Positions 1 through 9,693 of a stretch of DNA of 64,000 bases are shown one piece after another. The notes under the pieces were generated by a model. The model saw only the letters and a list, made by a program, of their open reading frames with translations, was not told the DNA's origin and searched no databases. How positions within the stretch are numbered: the stretch's first letter is position 1; each line of letters opens with the position of its first letter. Origin of the DNA: Pseudomonas sp. Irchel 3A7 (lineage in GTDB: Bacteria; Pseudomonadota; Gammaproteobacteria; Pseudomonadales; Pseudomonadaceae); the NCBI RefSeq assembly GCF_900187565.1, contig NZ_FYED01000001.1, positions 310,001 to 374,000 on the forward strand, given 5' to 3'. The position numbers and the translations under genes are program-made.

Positions 1-1330
1 CTTCGACGATTCGCGCCTCGATCATCACCTGACGTACCGGGATATCCAGTTGCGCCACGATTCGACGCAGTTCATCGAGCCGATCCTGGGTCTGGTAGGC
101 AATGATGTTGTTGGTCCGCTCATCGACAGTGATCGAACCCCGTTCGTCGACCTTTGCCTCGGCGCTGGTCACCGACTGGAACAGCTTGGCAATATCGGCC
201 GCCTTGGCGTAATTGACCTGAAGCAATTCGCGCCGCAATGGCGCCAAATCCTCGATCTGCTTCTGCGACTCCAGTTCCTGACGTTCCCGGGCGGCGATTT
301 CATCGGCCGGCGCCACCAGCAGGACGTTACCGATCCTGCGCTTGTCCAACCCCTTGGTTTTCAACACCAGATCCAACGCCTGATCCCACGGCACGTTTTG
401 CAAACGCAGGGTGATGCCCCCTTGCACCGTGTCACTGGCCACCAGATTGAGATTGGTAAAGTCGGCGATCAGTTGCAGTACCGAGCGCACATCGATGTCC
501 TGGAAGTTCAGCGACAGCTTTTCACCGCTGTAGGCGTAGCGGTCGGCATTGCGCTTTTGCAGGTCAACGACGGACATCGGGCGAATGCTGACGGTCAGCT
601 TGTTGTCGGTCTGATAGGTCGAATAGTCGAAGGCACCACTGGGTTCGATCGTGATCGTGGCCCTGTCACCTGTGGCGCCGGCATTGACGAACTGCACCGG
701 CGTGGCGAAGTCCTTGACGTCCAGGCGTACGCGCAATGGTTCAGGCAATCGGGTCCTGGCGAAACTCAGGACGATTTTGCCATCACGCTCCTGAATGTCT
801 GGCGCAATGGATGGGTCCGACAAATCGATCACCACATTGCCTTCGCCCTGGGTGCCGCGCTGAAAATCCACTGCGCGAATGGCCTTCGTCGTCGGCGCAA
901 GTGCACGCGCCGGGGCCACAGCAGCTGGTGGCCTGGATGTCGTACTTTTGGCGCCCGGGCCCACCACCACAAACAAGTTGTTGCCTTCGACCCGTGCGTT
1001 GTAAGGGGTCAACTGGGTCAGATTGATGATCAGCCGCGTGCGATCCCTGGCTTCGACCACCGTCGCACTTCGGGCATTGCCACTGCCCAGATCGCGCGTT
1101 TTGTTCGTCAGCTGACTGACGACACCGGGCAAGTCCAGCGCGATCCGCGCAGGCGACTCCGTCGTATAGCCATGGGGCATCGGAGGTTGTTCATCGAACG
1201 CCAGCTTTAACTCGACGCGGTCCCCAGGCAGCGAGGCGACATCCACTGCCTTGAGGTTGACCGCTTGTACCATCGGCGACAGCAGCGCTATCCATAGCGA
1301 CACTCCGAGGGTGGAGAAAATCCTGTTCAT
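1..1330 (-). CDS. pilQ: Type IV pilus secretin PilQ, N-terminal part (cut by window edge)
   Basis: PilQ forms the outer-membrane secretin ring through which type IV pili leave the cell. The visible 440 or so residues comprise a signal peptide (MNRIFSTLGVSLWIALLSPM), AMIN-type beta domains that bind peptidoglycan, and the secretin N-domains (for example LNFQDIDVRSVLQLIADFTN). The C-terminal pore domain lies beyond position 1. Two ATG codons are adjacent (1333 and 1330); I use the second because it is better spaced from the GGAA upstream. It is last in the pilMNOPQ run, 13 bases after pilP. Identification rests on domain layout and operon position. Confidence 0.93.
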   Translation of the reverse strand, partial: MNRIFSTLGVSLWIALLSPMVQAVNLKAVDVASLPGDRVELKLAFDEQPPMPHGYTTESPARIALDLPGVVSQLTNKTRDLGSGNARSATVVEARDRTRLIINLTQLTPYNARVEGNNLFVVVGPGAKSTTSRPPAAVAPARALAPTTKAIRAVDFQRGTQGEGNVVIDLSDPSIAPDIQERDGKIVLSFARTRLPEPLRVRLDVKDFATPVQFVNAGATGDRATITIEPSGAFDYSTYQTDNKLTVSIRPMSVVDLQKRNADRYAYSGEKLSLNFQDIDVRSVLQLIADFTNLNLVASDTVQGGITLRLQNVPWDQALDLVLKTKGLDKRRIGNVLLVAPADEIAARERQELESQKQIEDLAPLRRELLQVNYAKAADIAKLFQSVTSAEAKVDERGSITVDERTNNIIAYQTQDRLDELRRIVAQLDIPVRQVMIEARIVE

Positions 1331-1343
1331 CATTCGAGTTCCA

Positions 1344-1871
1344 CTAAGTGTGTTCTTTCAAAGAAATGGTCCGCGGCCTTTCCAGCCAGGCACCTTCGCC
1401 ATCGGGGACGATTTCGACCACATCGACTTGCGAGGCACTGATGGCGACGATCCGACCATCGTTGCGCCCCAGGTAATCTCCGACTTTCAGCCGATGTACC
1501 CCGCCGGCCCCGCGCAGCAGCGCAAAGGAGCCTGTCGCATTAGCGATCGTGCCGACCATTTCAAACTGCTCGATGTTGAAACCTTCGAGGTATTGCCTGA
1601 CCCGATCGGGGTCGGGCTTGACGTTGCGCGAGCCGTATCTCTGCCCGGCCAGGTCGATTCTGACTTGTCGGGAAAACGGGCTGCGCAGGTTGGCGGCGTT
1701 GTAAGTGAATGTGGGGTAAGACCGGAATGTCGGCGTTGGTTCAATCTTGCCCGGCGCCCGCAGGCGCATTTCGTTCATGTAAGCATCGAGATCACTGAAG
1801 TCATCGCAGCCACCACAACCGGCCAGGACGATCAACGCCACAACCATCGAAAAGACACGAATCGGGCTCAT
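1344..1871 (-). CDS. pilP: Type IV pilus alignment-complex lipoprotein PilP
   Basis: PilP is an inner-membrane lipoprotein that links the PilN/PilO dimer to the PilQ secretin. The protein has 175 residues. Its N-terminus is a lipoprotein signal with the lipobox LAGC near residues 16-19. A flexible linker follows, and then the C-terminal beta domain that contacts PilQ (FEMVGTI..ALLRGAGGVHRLKVGDYLG, roughly residues 100-140). The start ATG overlaps the pilO stop by four bases (ATGA), which implies translational coupling. Length and layout are normal for the family. Confidence 0.95.
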   Translation of the reverse strand: MSPIRVFSMVVALIVLAGCGGCDDFSDLDAYMNEMRLRAPGKIEPTPTFRSYPTFTYNAANLRSPFSRQVRIDLAGQRYGSRNVKPDPDRVRQYLEGFNIEQFEMVGTIANATGSFALLRGAGGVHRLKVGDYLGRNDGRIVAISASQVDVVEIVPDGEGAWLERPRTISLKEHT

Positions 1872-2491
1872 GGGTGCAGCCCCTTGTCGTTATAGCGATA
1901 GGTCTTGGCCAGGACGCTCATGCGTAACTTCGTCCCGCCGTCGGGATTTGCCGGCGCCAGGTCGAAATCATGCAAAGTGACGATGCGCGGCAGACCGGCT
2001 ACACCGCTGACGAAAGTGGCCAGGTCGTGATAGGCGCCGGTGACGATAATCTGGATCGGCAGTTCGATGTAGAACGGCTGGGTGACTTCCGGCAACAGTT
2101 TGATCTCTTCAAACTCCAGGCCGCTGCCCGAGCCGGTACGGGTGATGTCTTCAAGCAGGCCGGGCACTTCGGTGTCACTGGGCAGTTGCCGCAGCAGCAC
2201 GCCAAAGGCGTTCTCCAATTCCTTCATCTGCTGGGTGTACAGCTCCAGATTCGCCGCCATATGGGCCTTGGTGGCAAATTGTTCCTTGAGGGTCGATTCT
2301 TCCTCGCGCTTGAGATGGAGCTGACGCTCAAGCTCGCTCGTGGAAAAGCTGTAGCCGATTGCCAATACCAGCACCATGAGCAGTGCACCCACCACGACCT
2401 TGATCGCGGGCGGCCAGGAGCCGATGTTGTTGGTGTCCAGATCGTTGATGTCGATCTTGCGCAAGCCTTCGAACCATTCGGACAGGCTCAT
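1868..2491 (-). CDS. pilO: Type IV pilus alignment-complex protein PilO
   Basis: PilO is a bitopic inner-membrane protein that pairs with PilN in the periplasm to build the alignment complex between the pilus motor and PilQ. The 207-residue protein has a short cytoplasmic N-terminus, one membrane helix at about residues 30-48 (VVVGALLMVLVLAIGYSF), a coiled-coil stretch (about 50-95) and a ferredoxin-like periplasmic domain (LPSDTEVPGLLEDITRTG onwards). It overlaps pilN upstream and pilP downstream by four bases each. Confidence 0.95.
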   Translation of the reverse strand: MSLSEWFEGLRKIDINDLDTNNIGSWPPAIKVVVGALLMVLVLAIGYSFSTSELERQLHLKREEESTLKEQFATKAHMAANLELYTQQMKELENAFGVLLRQLPSDTEVPGLLEDITRTGSGSGLEFEEIKLLPEVTQPFYIELPIQIIVTGAYHDLATFVSGVAGLPRIVTLHDFDLAPANPDGGTKLRMSVLAKTYRYNDKGLHP

Positions 2492-3053
2492 TTTCCGTCC
2501 TCCAGGGCTGCAGGCTGAGTCTGACGAACGGTCAACCGGAAGACGTTGGCCTGGTCCAGTTGGCCGGCGGTGATTGCCTTCACTTCCGTCAGGTTGGGCG
2601 CGCCGAACCAGTCGGAAGCATCCAGATTGCGCATCAGGTCGGAAACACGGTTATTGGATTCTGCCGCACCGGTAATGGACAGGGTCTTGCCCGCCATTTT
2701 CACTTCGGTGAAATAGACCCCTTCAGGCAAGGTCCGCGCCAGCTGATCAAACATTCGCCCACTGATCGGCCGGTTGCCCTGCAGGTCCTGGATGATACGC
2801 ATGCGCTCGAGCAGTTGCTGGCGACGAACCTTGAGTTCACTGATCTGCTTGATCCGCTCATCGACCACGACGATCTGCTGGCCAATGTAATCGTTGCGAG
2901 CAATCTGCCGATCGATGGCGTTATTGATCGCCTGATTTGCGATCAATACAGCACCAATCGCCCCTGCCAGCGCGACGACCAGAATCAGTAAAAACCGCTT
3001 GCGGCGCCTTTCACGCTGCTCCTCGCGCCAGGGTAAAAGATTGATCCGCGCCA

Positions 3054-3054
<1 letters not shown>
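2488..3054 (-). CDS. pilN: Type IV pilus alignment-complex protein PilN
   Basis: PilN couples cytoplasmic PilM to the periplasmic PilO/PilP complex. The N-terminal motif MARINLLPWREE is the conserved INLLPWR segment that inserts into the groove of PilM. A membrane helix follows at about residues 22-42, then a coiled coil and a periplasmic ferredoxin-like domain. The protein has 188 residues, typical of the family. Its ATG overlaps the pilM stop by one base (TGATG) and its stop overlaps the pilO start. Confidence 0.95.
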
Positions 3055-4142
<1,088 letters not shown>

Positions 4143-4224
4143 TTACGGACTCTGTAATGTGTGTTGCGTTCCATCCACCCGTCTTGACAGCAGCCTTCAA
4201 TGACGCCTGCGGCGGAAAAATGCT

Positions 4225-4230
4225 TATAAT
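4225..4230 (+). promoter_or_regulatory. Candidate -10 element upstream of the PBP1a gene
   Basis: A perfect TATAAT lies about 100 bases upstream of the TTG start codon in the divergent pilM/mrcA gap. No convincing -35 box is present at 16-18 bases; a TTGACA at about 4183 is too far upstream to pair with it. This is a candidate only. Confidence 0.35.
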
Positions 4231-4329
4231 GCCCAGCGTTTTTTTCCGGTTTTTCTCAAGCGCGGGTCGTTCGCCTTTAGCCTGAACCCTGATGCCTAAT
4301 TCATTTTTTGCCCTGGATATCCAAAAGCC

Positions 4330-6771
4330 TTGATTCGTCTGCTGAAATTTTTCGGTTGGTCCATCGTCGCGGTTTTCTGCGGACTGCTTCTGGGTCTGAG
4401 CGGGGCGTTTCTTTACCTTAGCCCCGGTTTGCCGTCGGTGGAGGCGCTGAGAAGCATCCAGTTGCAGATTCCATTGCGGGTCTACAGCAGCGACAACAAG
4501 TTGATCGCAGAGTTTGGCGAAATGCGCCGTACTCCCATCCGTTTCGCCGACATTCCCCCCAACTTCATCAATGCGTTACTAAGTGCTGAAGACGATAACT
4601 TCGCCAATCACTATGGCGTCGACCCCAGCAGCCTGATGCGGGCCGCCACCCAGCTGGTCAAAAGCGGTCATATCCAGTCCGGCGGCAGCACCATCACCAT
4701 GCAGGTAGCGAAGAACTTCTTCCTGACCAGCGAGCGCAGCTTTTCGCGTAAAACCACTGAAATCCTCCTGGCCCTGCAGATCGAACGGCAGCTGACCAAA
4801 GACGAAATCCTCGAGCTGTACGTCAACAAGATCTATCTGGGCAACCGCGCCTACGGCATCGAGGCGGCGGCGCAGGTTTACTATGGCAAGTCGATTCGTG
4901 ACGTCAGCCTGGCGCAGATGGCAATGATCGCCGGCCTGCCAAAAGCCCCGTCACGCTTCAACCCGCTCGCCAACCCGGCACGCAGCAAGGAGCGTCGTGA
5001 CTGGATCCTGGGGCGCATGTACAAGCTTGGCAAAATCACCGAAGCCGATTACACCGCCGCGATCAACGAGCCGCTGAACGCCAGCTACCACGTGCCGACG
5101 CCGGAAGTGAACGCCCCTTACATCGCCGAAATGGCCCGTGCCGAAATGGTCGGTCGCTATGGCAGCGACGCGTACACCGAAGGTTTCCGCGTCACCACCA
5201 CGGTGCCGAGCAACCTTCAGGAAATGGCCAACACCGCCCTCCACGAAGGCCTGATGACCTACGATCAGCGTCATGGCTATCGCGGCCCTGAATCGCGCCT
5301 GCCGGGCAAGACCCGCGAGGCGTGGGCCACCGAACTGACCAAGCAGCGCACCATCAGCAGCCTTGAGCCGGCCATCGTCACCCAGGTCGACAAGAACGGC
5401 CTGCAGGTCCTGACTCGAACCGGCAGCGAGCATGTGAACTGGGACACCATGAAGTGGGCTCGCCCATTCCTGAACACCAACAGCATGGGACCCAATCCGA
5501 AGCAGCCGTCGGATGTAGCCCAGGTCGGCGACCTGATTCGCGTTCAGCGCCAGCCGGACAACTCGTTGAAGTTCAGCCAGATCCCGCAAGCCCAGGGCGC
5601 GCTGGTATCCCTCGACCCACAGAACGGCGCGATCCGCTCGCTGGTCGGCGGCTTTGCCTTCGAGCAGAGCAACTACAACCGCGCATTGCAGGCCAAGCGC
5701 CAGCCGGGTTCGAGCTTCAAGCCATTCGTCTACAGCGCCGCGCTGGATAACGGCTATACCGCCGCCAGCCTGGTGAACGACGCACCGATCGTGTTCGTCG
5801 ATGAGTACCTGGACAAGGTCTGGCGTCCGAAGAATGACACCAACACCTTCCTCGGCCCGATCCGCCTGCGCGAAGCGTTGTACAAGTCGCGTAACCTGGT
5901 GTCGATCCGCCTGCTGCAAGCACTGGGCGTCGACCGCACCATCGACTACATCAGCAAGTTCGGTTTCAACAAACAGGACTTGCCGCGCAACCTGTCCCTG
6001 GCCCTCGGCACCGCCACCCTGACCCCGATGGAAATCGCCACCGGCTGGAGCACCTTCGCCAACGGCGGCTACAAGATCACCCCGTACATCATCGACAAGG
6101 TCGAAAGCCGCAATGGCGATACGCTGTTTGTCGCCAATCCGCCGAGCGTTCCGAAGGGTGGCGTCGCCAGCGACGGCATCGCTGCGCCAGTCGCCGAGGC
6201 CTTTACGGTCAACGCCACGCCAGGCGAAACGCTGACCGCCCAGCCGGCGCCTCAGGCACCGGCTGTGGCTGAACGTATCGTCGATGGCCGCACCACCTAC
6301 ATTCTCAACAGCATGCTCGAGGATGTGATCAAACTCGGCACCGGCCGCCGCGCCCTGGCCCTTGGCCGCAGCGACATTGCCGGCAAGACCGGCACCACCA
6401 ACGAATCCAAGGACGCCTGGTTCTCCGGCTACAACGCCGATTACGTGACCACGGTCTGGACCGGTTTCGACCAGCCCGAAAGCCTGGGCCGCAAGGAATT
6501 CGGCGGAACTGTCGCGCTGCCAATCTGGATGAACTACATGGGCGCCGCGCTCAAAGACCTGCCGCCTCATACGCAACCGGAACCGGAAGGCATCCTGAGC
6601 CTGCGGGTCGACCCGATCAGCGGCCGTGCGGCGACTCCAGGCACGCCGGGGGCTTATTTCGAACTGTTCAAGGCCGAAGACACGCCACCGTCGGTGAATG
6701 AACTGGGCAACGGCAATGCACCAGGCAGCCCGCTGCCAGCGGACGAAGCGGCGCCGATCGATTTGTTCTAG
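4330..6771 (+). CDS. mrcA: Penicillin-binding protein 1A (bifunctional glycosyltransferase/transpeptidase)
   Basis: This class A PBP polymerises and cross-links peptidoglycan in the periplasm, anchored by one N-terminal membrane helix (about residues 8-30). Glycosyltransferase (GT51) motifs appear in order: ALLSAEDDNFANHYGVD with the catalytic Glu, GGSTITMQVAKNFFL, and RKTTEILLALQIER. The transpeptidase domain carries the nucleophile motif SSFK (RQPGSSFKPFVYSAAL), SRN (YKSRNLVS) and KTGTT. At 813 residues it matches Pseudomonas PBP1a (ponA). The start codon is TTG, chosen because the membrane helix follows directly. The gene diverges from pilM, the usual arrangement in pseudomonads. Confidence 0.96.
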   Translation: MIRLLKFFGWSIVAVFCGLLLGLSGAFLYLSPGLPSVEALRSIQLQIPLRVYSSDNKLIAEFGEMRRTPIRFADIPPNFINALLSAEDDNFANHYGVDPSSLMRAATQLVKSGHIQSGGSTITMQVAKNFFLTSERSFSRKTTEILLALQIERQLTKDEILELYVNKIYLGNRAYGIEAAAQVYYGKSIRDVSLAQMAMIAGLPKAPSRFNPLANPARSKERRDWILGRMYKLGKITEADYTAAINEPLNASYHVPTPEVNAPYIAEMARAEMVGRYGSDAYTEGFRVTTTVPSNLQEMANTALHEGLMTYDQRHGYRGPESRLPGKTREAWATELTKQRTISSLEPAIVTQVDKNGLQVLTRTGSEHVNWDTMKWARPFLNTNSMGPNPKQPSDVAQVGDLIRVQRQPDNSLKFSQIPQAQGALVSLDPQNGAIRSLVGGFAFEQSNYNRALQAKRQPGSSFKPFVYSAALDNGYTAASLVNDAPIVFVDEYLDKVWRPKNDTNTFLGPIRLREALYKSRNLVSIRLLQALGVDRTIDYISKFGFNKQDLPRNLSLALGTATLTPMEIATGWSTFANGGYKITPYIIDKVESRNGDTLFVANPPSVPKGGVASDGIAAPVAEAFTVNATPGETLTAQPAPQAPAVAERIVDGRTTYILNSMLEDVIKLGTGRRALALGRSDIAGKTGTTNESKDAWFSGYNADYVTTVWTGFDQPESLGRKEFGGTVALPIWMNYMGAALKDLPPHTQPEPEGILSLRVDPISGRAATPGTPGAYFELFKAEDTPPSVNELGNGNAPGSPLPADEAAPIDLF

Positions 6772-6777
6772 AGGAGC

Positions 6778-6854
6778 AGCTGCAAGCTGCAAGCCACAAG
6801 AAAAAGCTAGTGACTTGTGCCCGCTTTTAACTTGCAGCTTGTAGCTTGCCGCTT
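6778..6854. repeat. Inverted repeat of AGCTGCAAG/CTTGCAGCT units (element A)
   Basis: The left part contains AGCTGCAAGCTGCAAG and the right part CTTGCAGCTTGTAGCTTG, forming an imperfect inverted repeat right after the mrcA stop codon. The same sequence family recurs at 27848-27990. It differs from the GTGGGAGCGAGC REP class found elsewhere in the window. Confidence 0.7.
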
Positions 6855-6860
6855 TGAGTC

Positions 6861-6897
6861 CATAAAAAAACCCAGCGCTTGGCTGGGTTTTTTTATG
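6861..6897. terminator. Bidirectional intrinsic terminator between mrcA and maeB
   Basis: The arms AAAAAAACCCAGC and GGCTGGGTTTTTTT flank a short gctt loop and are perfectly complementary, with A and T tracts on both sides. It sits between two convergent genes, so it can end transcription from either direction. Confidence 0.92.
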
Positions 6898-6908
6898 GGC
6901 GACTGCAG

Positions 6909-8177
6909 TTAACCGTTGAACACGTCATCCACGCTTTTCAGCGGGTAGTTCTTCGGATACGGCAGGGTCGCCACACCCGTCTCGATCGCAGCCTTGGCCA
7001 CGGCATCGGAGATCAGGGTGATCAGGCGGGCATCCATTGGCTTCGGAATGATGTACTCACGACCGAATTCCAGTTTGATGCCGCCGTAGGCGTCGCACAC
7101 TTCCTGAGGAACCGGCAGCTTGGCCAGTTCGCGCAGGGCGTTGGCTGCAGCCACTTTCATTTCTTCGTTGATGCGCTTGGCGCGTACGTCCAGGGCACCA
7201 CGGAAGATGAACGGGAAGCCCAGTACGTTGTTGACCTGGTTCGGGTAGTCCGAACGGCCGGTGGCCATGATCACGTCGCTACGGGTAGCGTGCGCCAGTT
7301 CCGGGGAGATTTCCGGATCAGGGTTCGAGCAAGCAAACACGATCGGGTTGGCAGCCATCGACAGCAGGCCTTCAGCGCTCAGCAGGTTCGGGCCGGACAG
7401 GCCGACGAACACGTCTGCGCCTTGCAAGGCGTCAGCCAGGGTGCGCTTGTCGGTCGCGTGAGCGAAGACAGCCTTGTACTGGTTCAGATCGTCACGACCG
7501 GAGTGGATCACGCCGGTACGGTCGATCATGTAGATGTTTTCGATGTTGGCGCCCATGCTCACCAGCAATTTCATGCAGGAGATGGCGGCCGCACCGGCAC
7601 CCAGGCAGACGATCTTGGCTTCCGGCAGGGTTTTGCCGGCGATTTCCAGGGCGTTGATCATGCCGGCCGCGGTGACGATTGCGGTGCCATGCTGGTCATC
7701 GTGGAAAACCGGAATGTCGCACTGCTCGATCAGAGCACGTTCGATCTCAAAGCACTCAGGCGCCTTGATGTCTTCCAGGTTGATGCCACCGAACGTGATG
7801 GAGATGCGCTTGACGGTGTCGATGAAGGCTTGCGGGCTTTCGGAGTCGACTTCGATGTCGAAGACGTCGATGCCGGCGAAGCGCTTGAACAGAACGCCCT
7901 TGCCTTCCATCACTGGCTTGGAAGCCAATGGGCCGAGGTTACCCAGGCCGAGAATCGCGGTGCCATCGGAAATGACTGCAACCAGGTTGCCTTTGCCGGT
8001 GTATTTGTAGGCCAGTTCAGGATCGCGGGCGATTTCGCGTACTGGTTCGGCTACGCCGGGGCTGTAGGCCAGCGACAGGTCGCGGGCGGTAGCGGTGGCC
8101 TTGGTGAGCTCGACGCTCAGCTTCCCTGGACGAGGATTGGCGTGATATTCGAGAGCGGCAGTTTTCAGATCAGACAT
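6909..8177 (-). CDS. maeB: NADP-type malic enzyme (oxaloacetate-decarboxylating)
   Basis: The enzyme converts malate to pyruvate and CO2 with reduction of NAD(P). Family motifs are clear: YSPGVAEPV with the catalytic tyrosine region, TGKGNLVAVISDGTAILGLG, the metal-binding LEDIKAPECFEIE and DDQHGTA segments, and the dinucleotide-binding loop CLGAGAAAISC (about residues 190-200). At 422 residues it is the short form: malic domain plus NAD domain, without the C-terminal phosphotransacetylase-like domain of the long MaeB. The start ATG has only a weak ribosome site (GGAATG). Product is secure; NADP preference is assumed from the family. Confidence 0.93.
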   Translation of the reverse strand: MSDLKTAALEYHANPRPGKLSVELTKATATARDLSLAYSPGVAEPVREIARDPELAYKYTGKGNLVAVISDGTAILGLGNLGPLASKPVMEGKGVLFKRFAGIDVFDIEVDSESPQAFIDTVKRISITFGGINLEDIKAPECFEIERALIEQCDIPVFHDDQHGTAIVTAAGMINALEIAGKTLPEAKIVCLGAGAAAISCMKLLVSMGANIENIYMIDRTGVIHSGRDDLNQYKAVFAHATDKRTLADALQGADVFVGLSGPNLLSAEGLLSMAANPIVFACSNPDPEISPELAHATRSDVIMATGRSDYPNQVNNVLGFPFIFRGALDVRAKRINEEMKVAAANALRELAKLPVPQEVCDAYGGIKLEFGREYIIPKPMDARLITLISDAVAKAAIETGVATLPYPKNYPLKSVDDVFNG

Positions 8178-8249
8178 GTGGGCATTCCGCTTTTACTGTT
8201 GGACAGACTGGTCAGCGAGGATACGCGCCTCGCAAAATCCCCACAAGAC

Positions 8250-8259
8250 TGACCGGTCA
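8250..8259. promoter_or_regulatory. Perfect palindrome upstream of maeB
   Basis: TGACCGGTCA is a 10-base perfect palindrome about 75 bases upstream of the malic enzyme start, close to a TTGACA read on the minus strand. It may be an operator, but no known regulator can be assigned from sequence. Confidence 0.25.
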
Positions 8260-8359
8260 CCCCTGTCAACCGCCCTGCCCTACGACTTTTGGCCAAGAGC
8301 CGCGGAACACAAGGGATAGACTGTTCACAATCAGCGCAAAAAATGTCTACAATTTTTTA

Positions 8360-9148
8360 TCACTGCACCACTTCAAGCATCGCTGGGTCCGTCAACGGCA
8401 ACATCCAGCGAGCCTGCCCCTCCTTGAGCCCACCGCGGCGCGAACGATCCAGCACCCAGCCGCGCGCCTCGATTTGCCTGCCTTCGAGCTTTTCAAGCGA
8501 GGCCGTATCGAAGCGAGCGAGCAAATTGGGTGCAACGCGCAATACAACCGAATCCTGCAACTCGATCCAAATGCCGCCACGATTGCGTTGAACCTTGCTC
8601 ACACGGCCGCTGAGTACAGCAAAACCGGCCGTGCTGATCTGATCCGCTTTCAGTACAGGTGATTGACGCCACACACCGAGCCCGGCTTGGCGGGCAGCGC
8701 GTTCCGCAGCTTGCTGACAGCCGACCAAATCGACATTGGGAGGGACCGCCACCAGAAAACCGAGGCCTTCGGCGAGCATTTGCGCTTCGAGGTTGGCACC
8801 GTTGGCACCGTAGACGTGGGCCAGGGTCCGACCATAGCGGTCTTTGCTTTCTTTACCGGGCAGTAAAGCGACTTGCCCGTCGCTCGCCGCCACCAAGGCT
8901 TCGAGACGCTTGCGCGCAGCCACGGCGAACGGCTCATCGGAACGGCCTTGCTTGCCCAACTCCGGCGTATTCAAGCCGATCATGCGTACATTGCGACCAT
9001 CGCTCAGGCGCAGCGTATCGCCATCCACCACCCGCTGCACCGCGACGGATGTCAGGCCGCCCGGCGCCGGGCAGAAGGCCTGGGCAGCGGATAGCCAAAT
9101 CGCGGACACAAAAAAGGCGCCCGCGAGGGACGCCTTTTTCATCAGCAT
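8360..9148 (-). CDS. Exported thermonuclease-like (SNase family) protein
   Basis: A signal peptide (MLMKKASLAGAFFVSAIWLS..AAQA) precedes a staphylococcal nuclease-like domain with QRVVDGDTLRL, VRMIGLNTPELGKQG and SKDRYGRTLAHVY. These segments hold the arginine and glutamate residues expected of the active site. A C-terminal OB-like extension of about 80 residues (GRVSKVQRNRGGIWIELQDS) follows, which the compact nucleases lack. The start is uncertain: ATG at 9148 or 9142, or a TTG at 9172 that has a better placed AAGG. It follows rpmE closely and probably shares its transcript. Periplasmic location and nuclease activity are inferred. Confidence 0.8.
   Translation of the reverse strand: MLMKKASLAGAFFVSAIWLSAAQAFCPAPGGLTSVAVQRVVDGDTLRLSDGRNVRMIGLNTPELGKQGRSDEPFAVAARKRLEALVAASDGQVALLPGKESKDRYGRTLAHVYGANGANLEAQMLAEGLGFLVAVPPNVDLVGCQQAAERAARQAGLGVWRQSPVLKADQISTAGFAVLSGRVSKVQRNRGGIWIELQDSVVLRVAPNLLARFDTASLEKLEGRQIEARGWVLDRSRRGGLKEGQARWMLPLTDPAMLEVVQ
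9110..9139 (-). terminator. Terminator-like hairpin over the start of the SNase gene
   Basis: Read on the minus strand, AAAAAGGCG and CGCCTTTTT form a perfect nine-base stem, extended inside by CCC/GGG with one bulge and a TCGC loop, and followed by a T run. It lies 45 bases after the rpmE stop, yet within the first codons (Lys-Lys-Ala-Ser..Phe-Phe) of the nuclease gene. Confidence 0.65.
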
Positions 9149-9183
9149 GGAAAAACCCGAACGGCTTCCCAAGTTGATCGGCC

Positions 9184-9402
9184 TTAGGCCTTTTTCGCGC
9201 CGAAAGCACCGAAACGGTCGGCGAAGCGCTGAACGCGGCCGCCAGTGTCCAGAGTCTTCTGCTTACCGGTGTAGAACGGGTGGCATTCGTTGCAAACGTC
9301 GATCGCCAGGGCTTTGCCGAAGGTCGAACGGGTTTCGAACTTGTTGCCGCAGCTGCAGGTAACAGCAACTGCTGGGTATTCTGGATGGATATCAGCTTTC
9401 AT
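9184..9402 (-). CDS. rpmE: 50S ribosomal protein L31 (zinc-binding type)
   Basis: L31 binds the large ribosomal subunit and bridges to the small one. The 72-residue protein begins [19 protein letters not shown] and carries four cysteines (Cys16, Cys18, Cys37, Cys40) in a CxC..CxxC arrangement, so it is the zinc-containing C+ form rather than the zinc-starvation paralogue. A strong ribosome site (GAGGAAG) and a clear sigma-70 promoter lie upstream. Confidence 0.97.
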   Translation of the reverse strand: MKADIHPEYPAVAVTCSCGNKFETRSTFGKALAIDVCNECHPFYTGKQKTLDTGGRVQRFADRFGAFGAKKA

Positions 9403-9472
9403 GGTGTCTTCCTCGGGCTAGCGTGCCGCCACCCAACACTATTGTTGAATACCGCACGTAATTAGGCCGCGG

Positions 9473-9500
9473 ATTCTACCAGACAATCCTGATCACGCAA
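9473..9500 (-). promoter_or_regulatory. Sigma-70 promoter of rpmE
   Basis: On the minus strand, TTGCGT (9495-9500) and TAGAAT (9473-9478) are separated by 16 bases, about 75 bases upstream of the rpmE ATG. It fits a constitutive housekeeping promoter. Confidence 0.7.
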
Positions 9501-9550
9501 GCTGTCACTCAGACCGACCGTCTGCTAGGCTCCCGGCCCTATGCGCCACC

Positions 9551-9643
9551 CCTGCGGGAGCGGGCCTGCTCGCGCAAGCGGTGCGTCAGACGACAGAAAT
9601 GCTGGCTGATACTCCCTCTTCGCGAGCAGGCTCGCTCCCACAG
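9551..9643. repeat. REPIN (wide type, degenerate left arm)
   Basis: Two inverted REP copies flank a core of about 40 bases between rpmE and priA. The left arm has diverged (GCGGGAGCGGGCC instead of GTGGGAGCGAGCC); the right arm is canonical. Confidence 0.85.
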
Positions 9644-9693
9644 GTTATGTGATTGCCCCTGCTTCTATTGTCCGCTGATCGAGAATCCCCCGC

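Noticed and set aside
4183..4230. TTGACA followed by TATAAT upstream of the PBP1a gene as one sigma-70 promoter
   Set aside because: The boxes are 36 bases apart, twice the workable spacing, so they cannot form one promoter.
4951..6792. Minus-strand open frame of 613 codons opposite the PBP1a gene
   Set aside because: The opposite strand has full PBP motifs. The frame has no recognisable domain, and long antisense frames are expected in GC-rich coding DNA.
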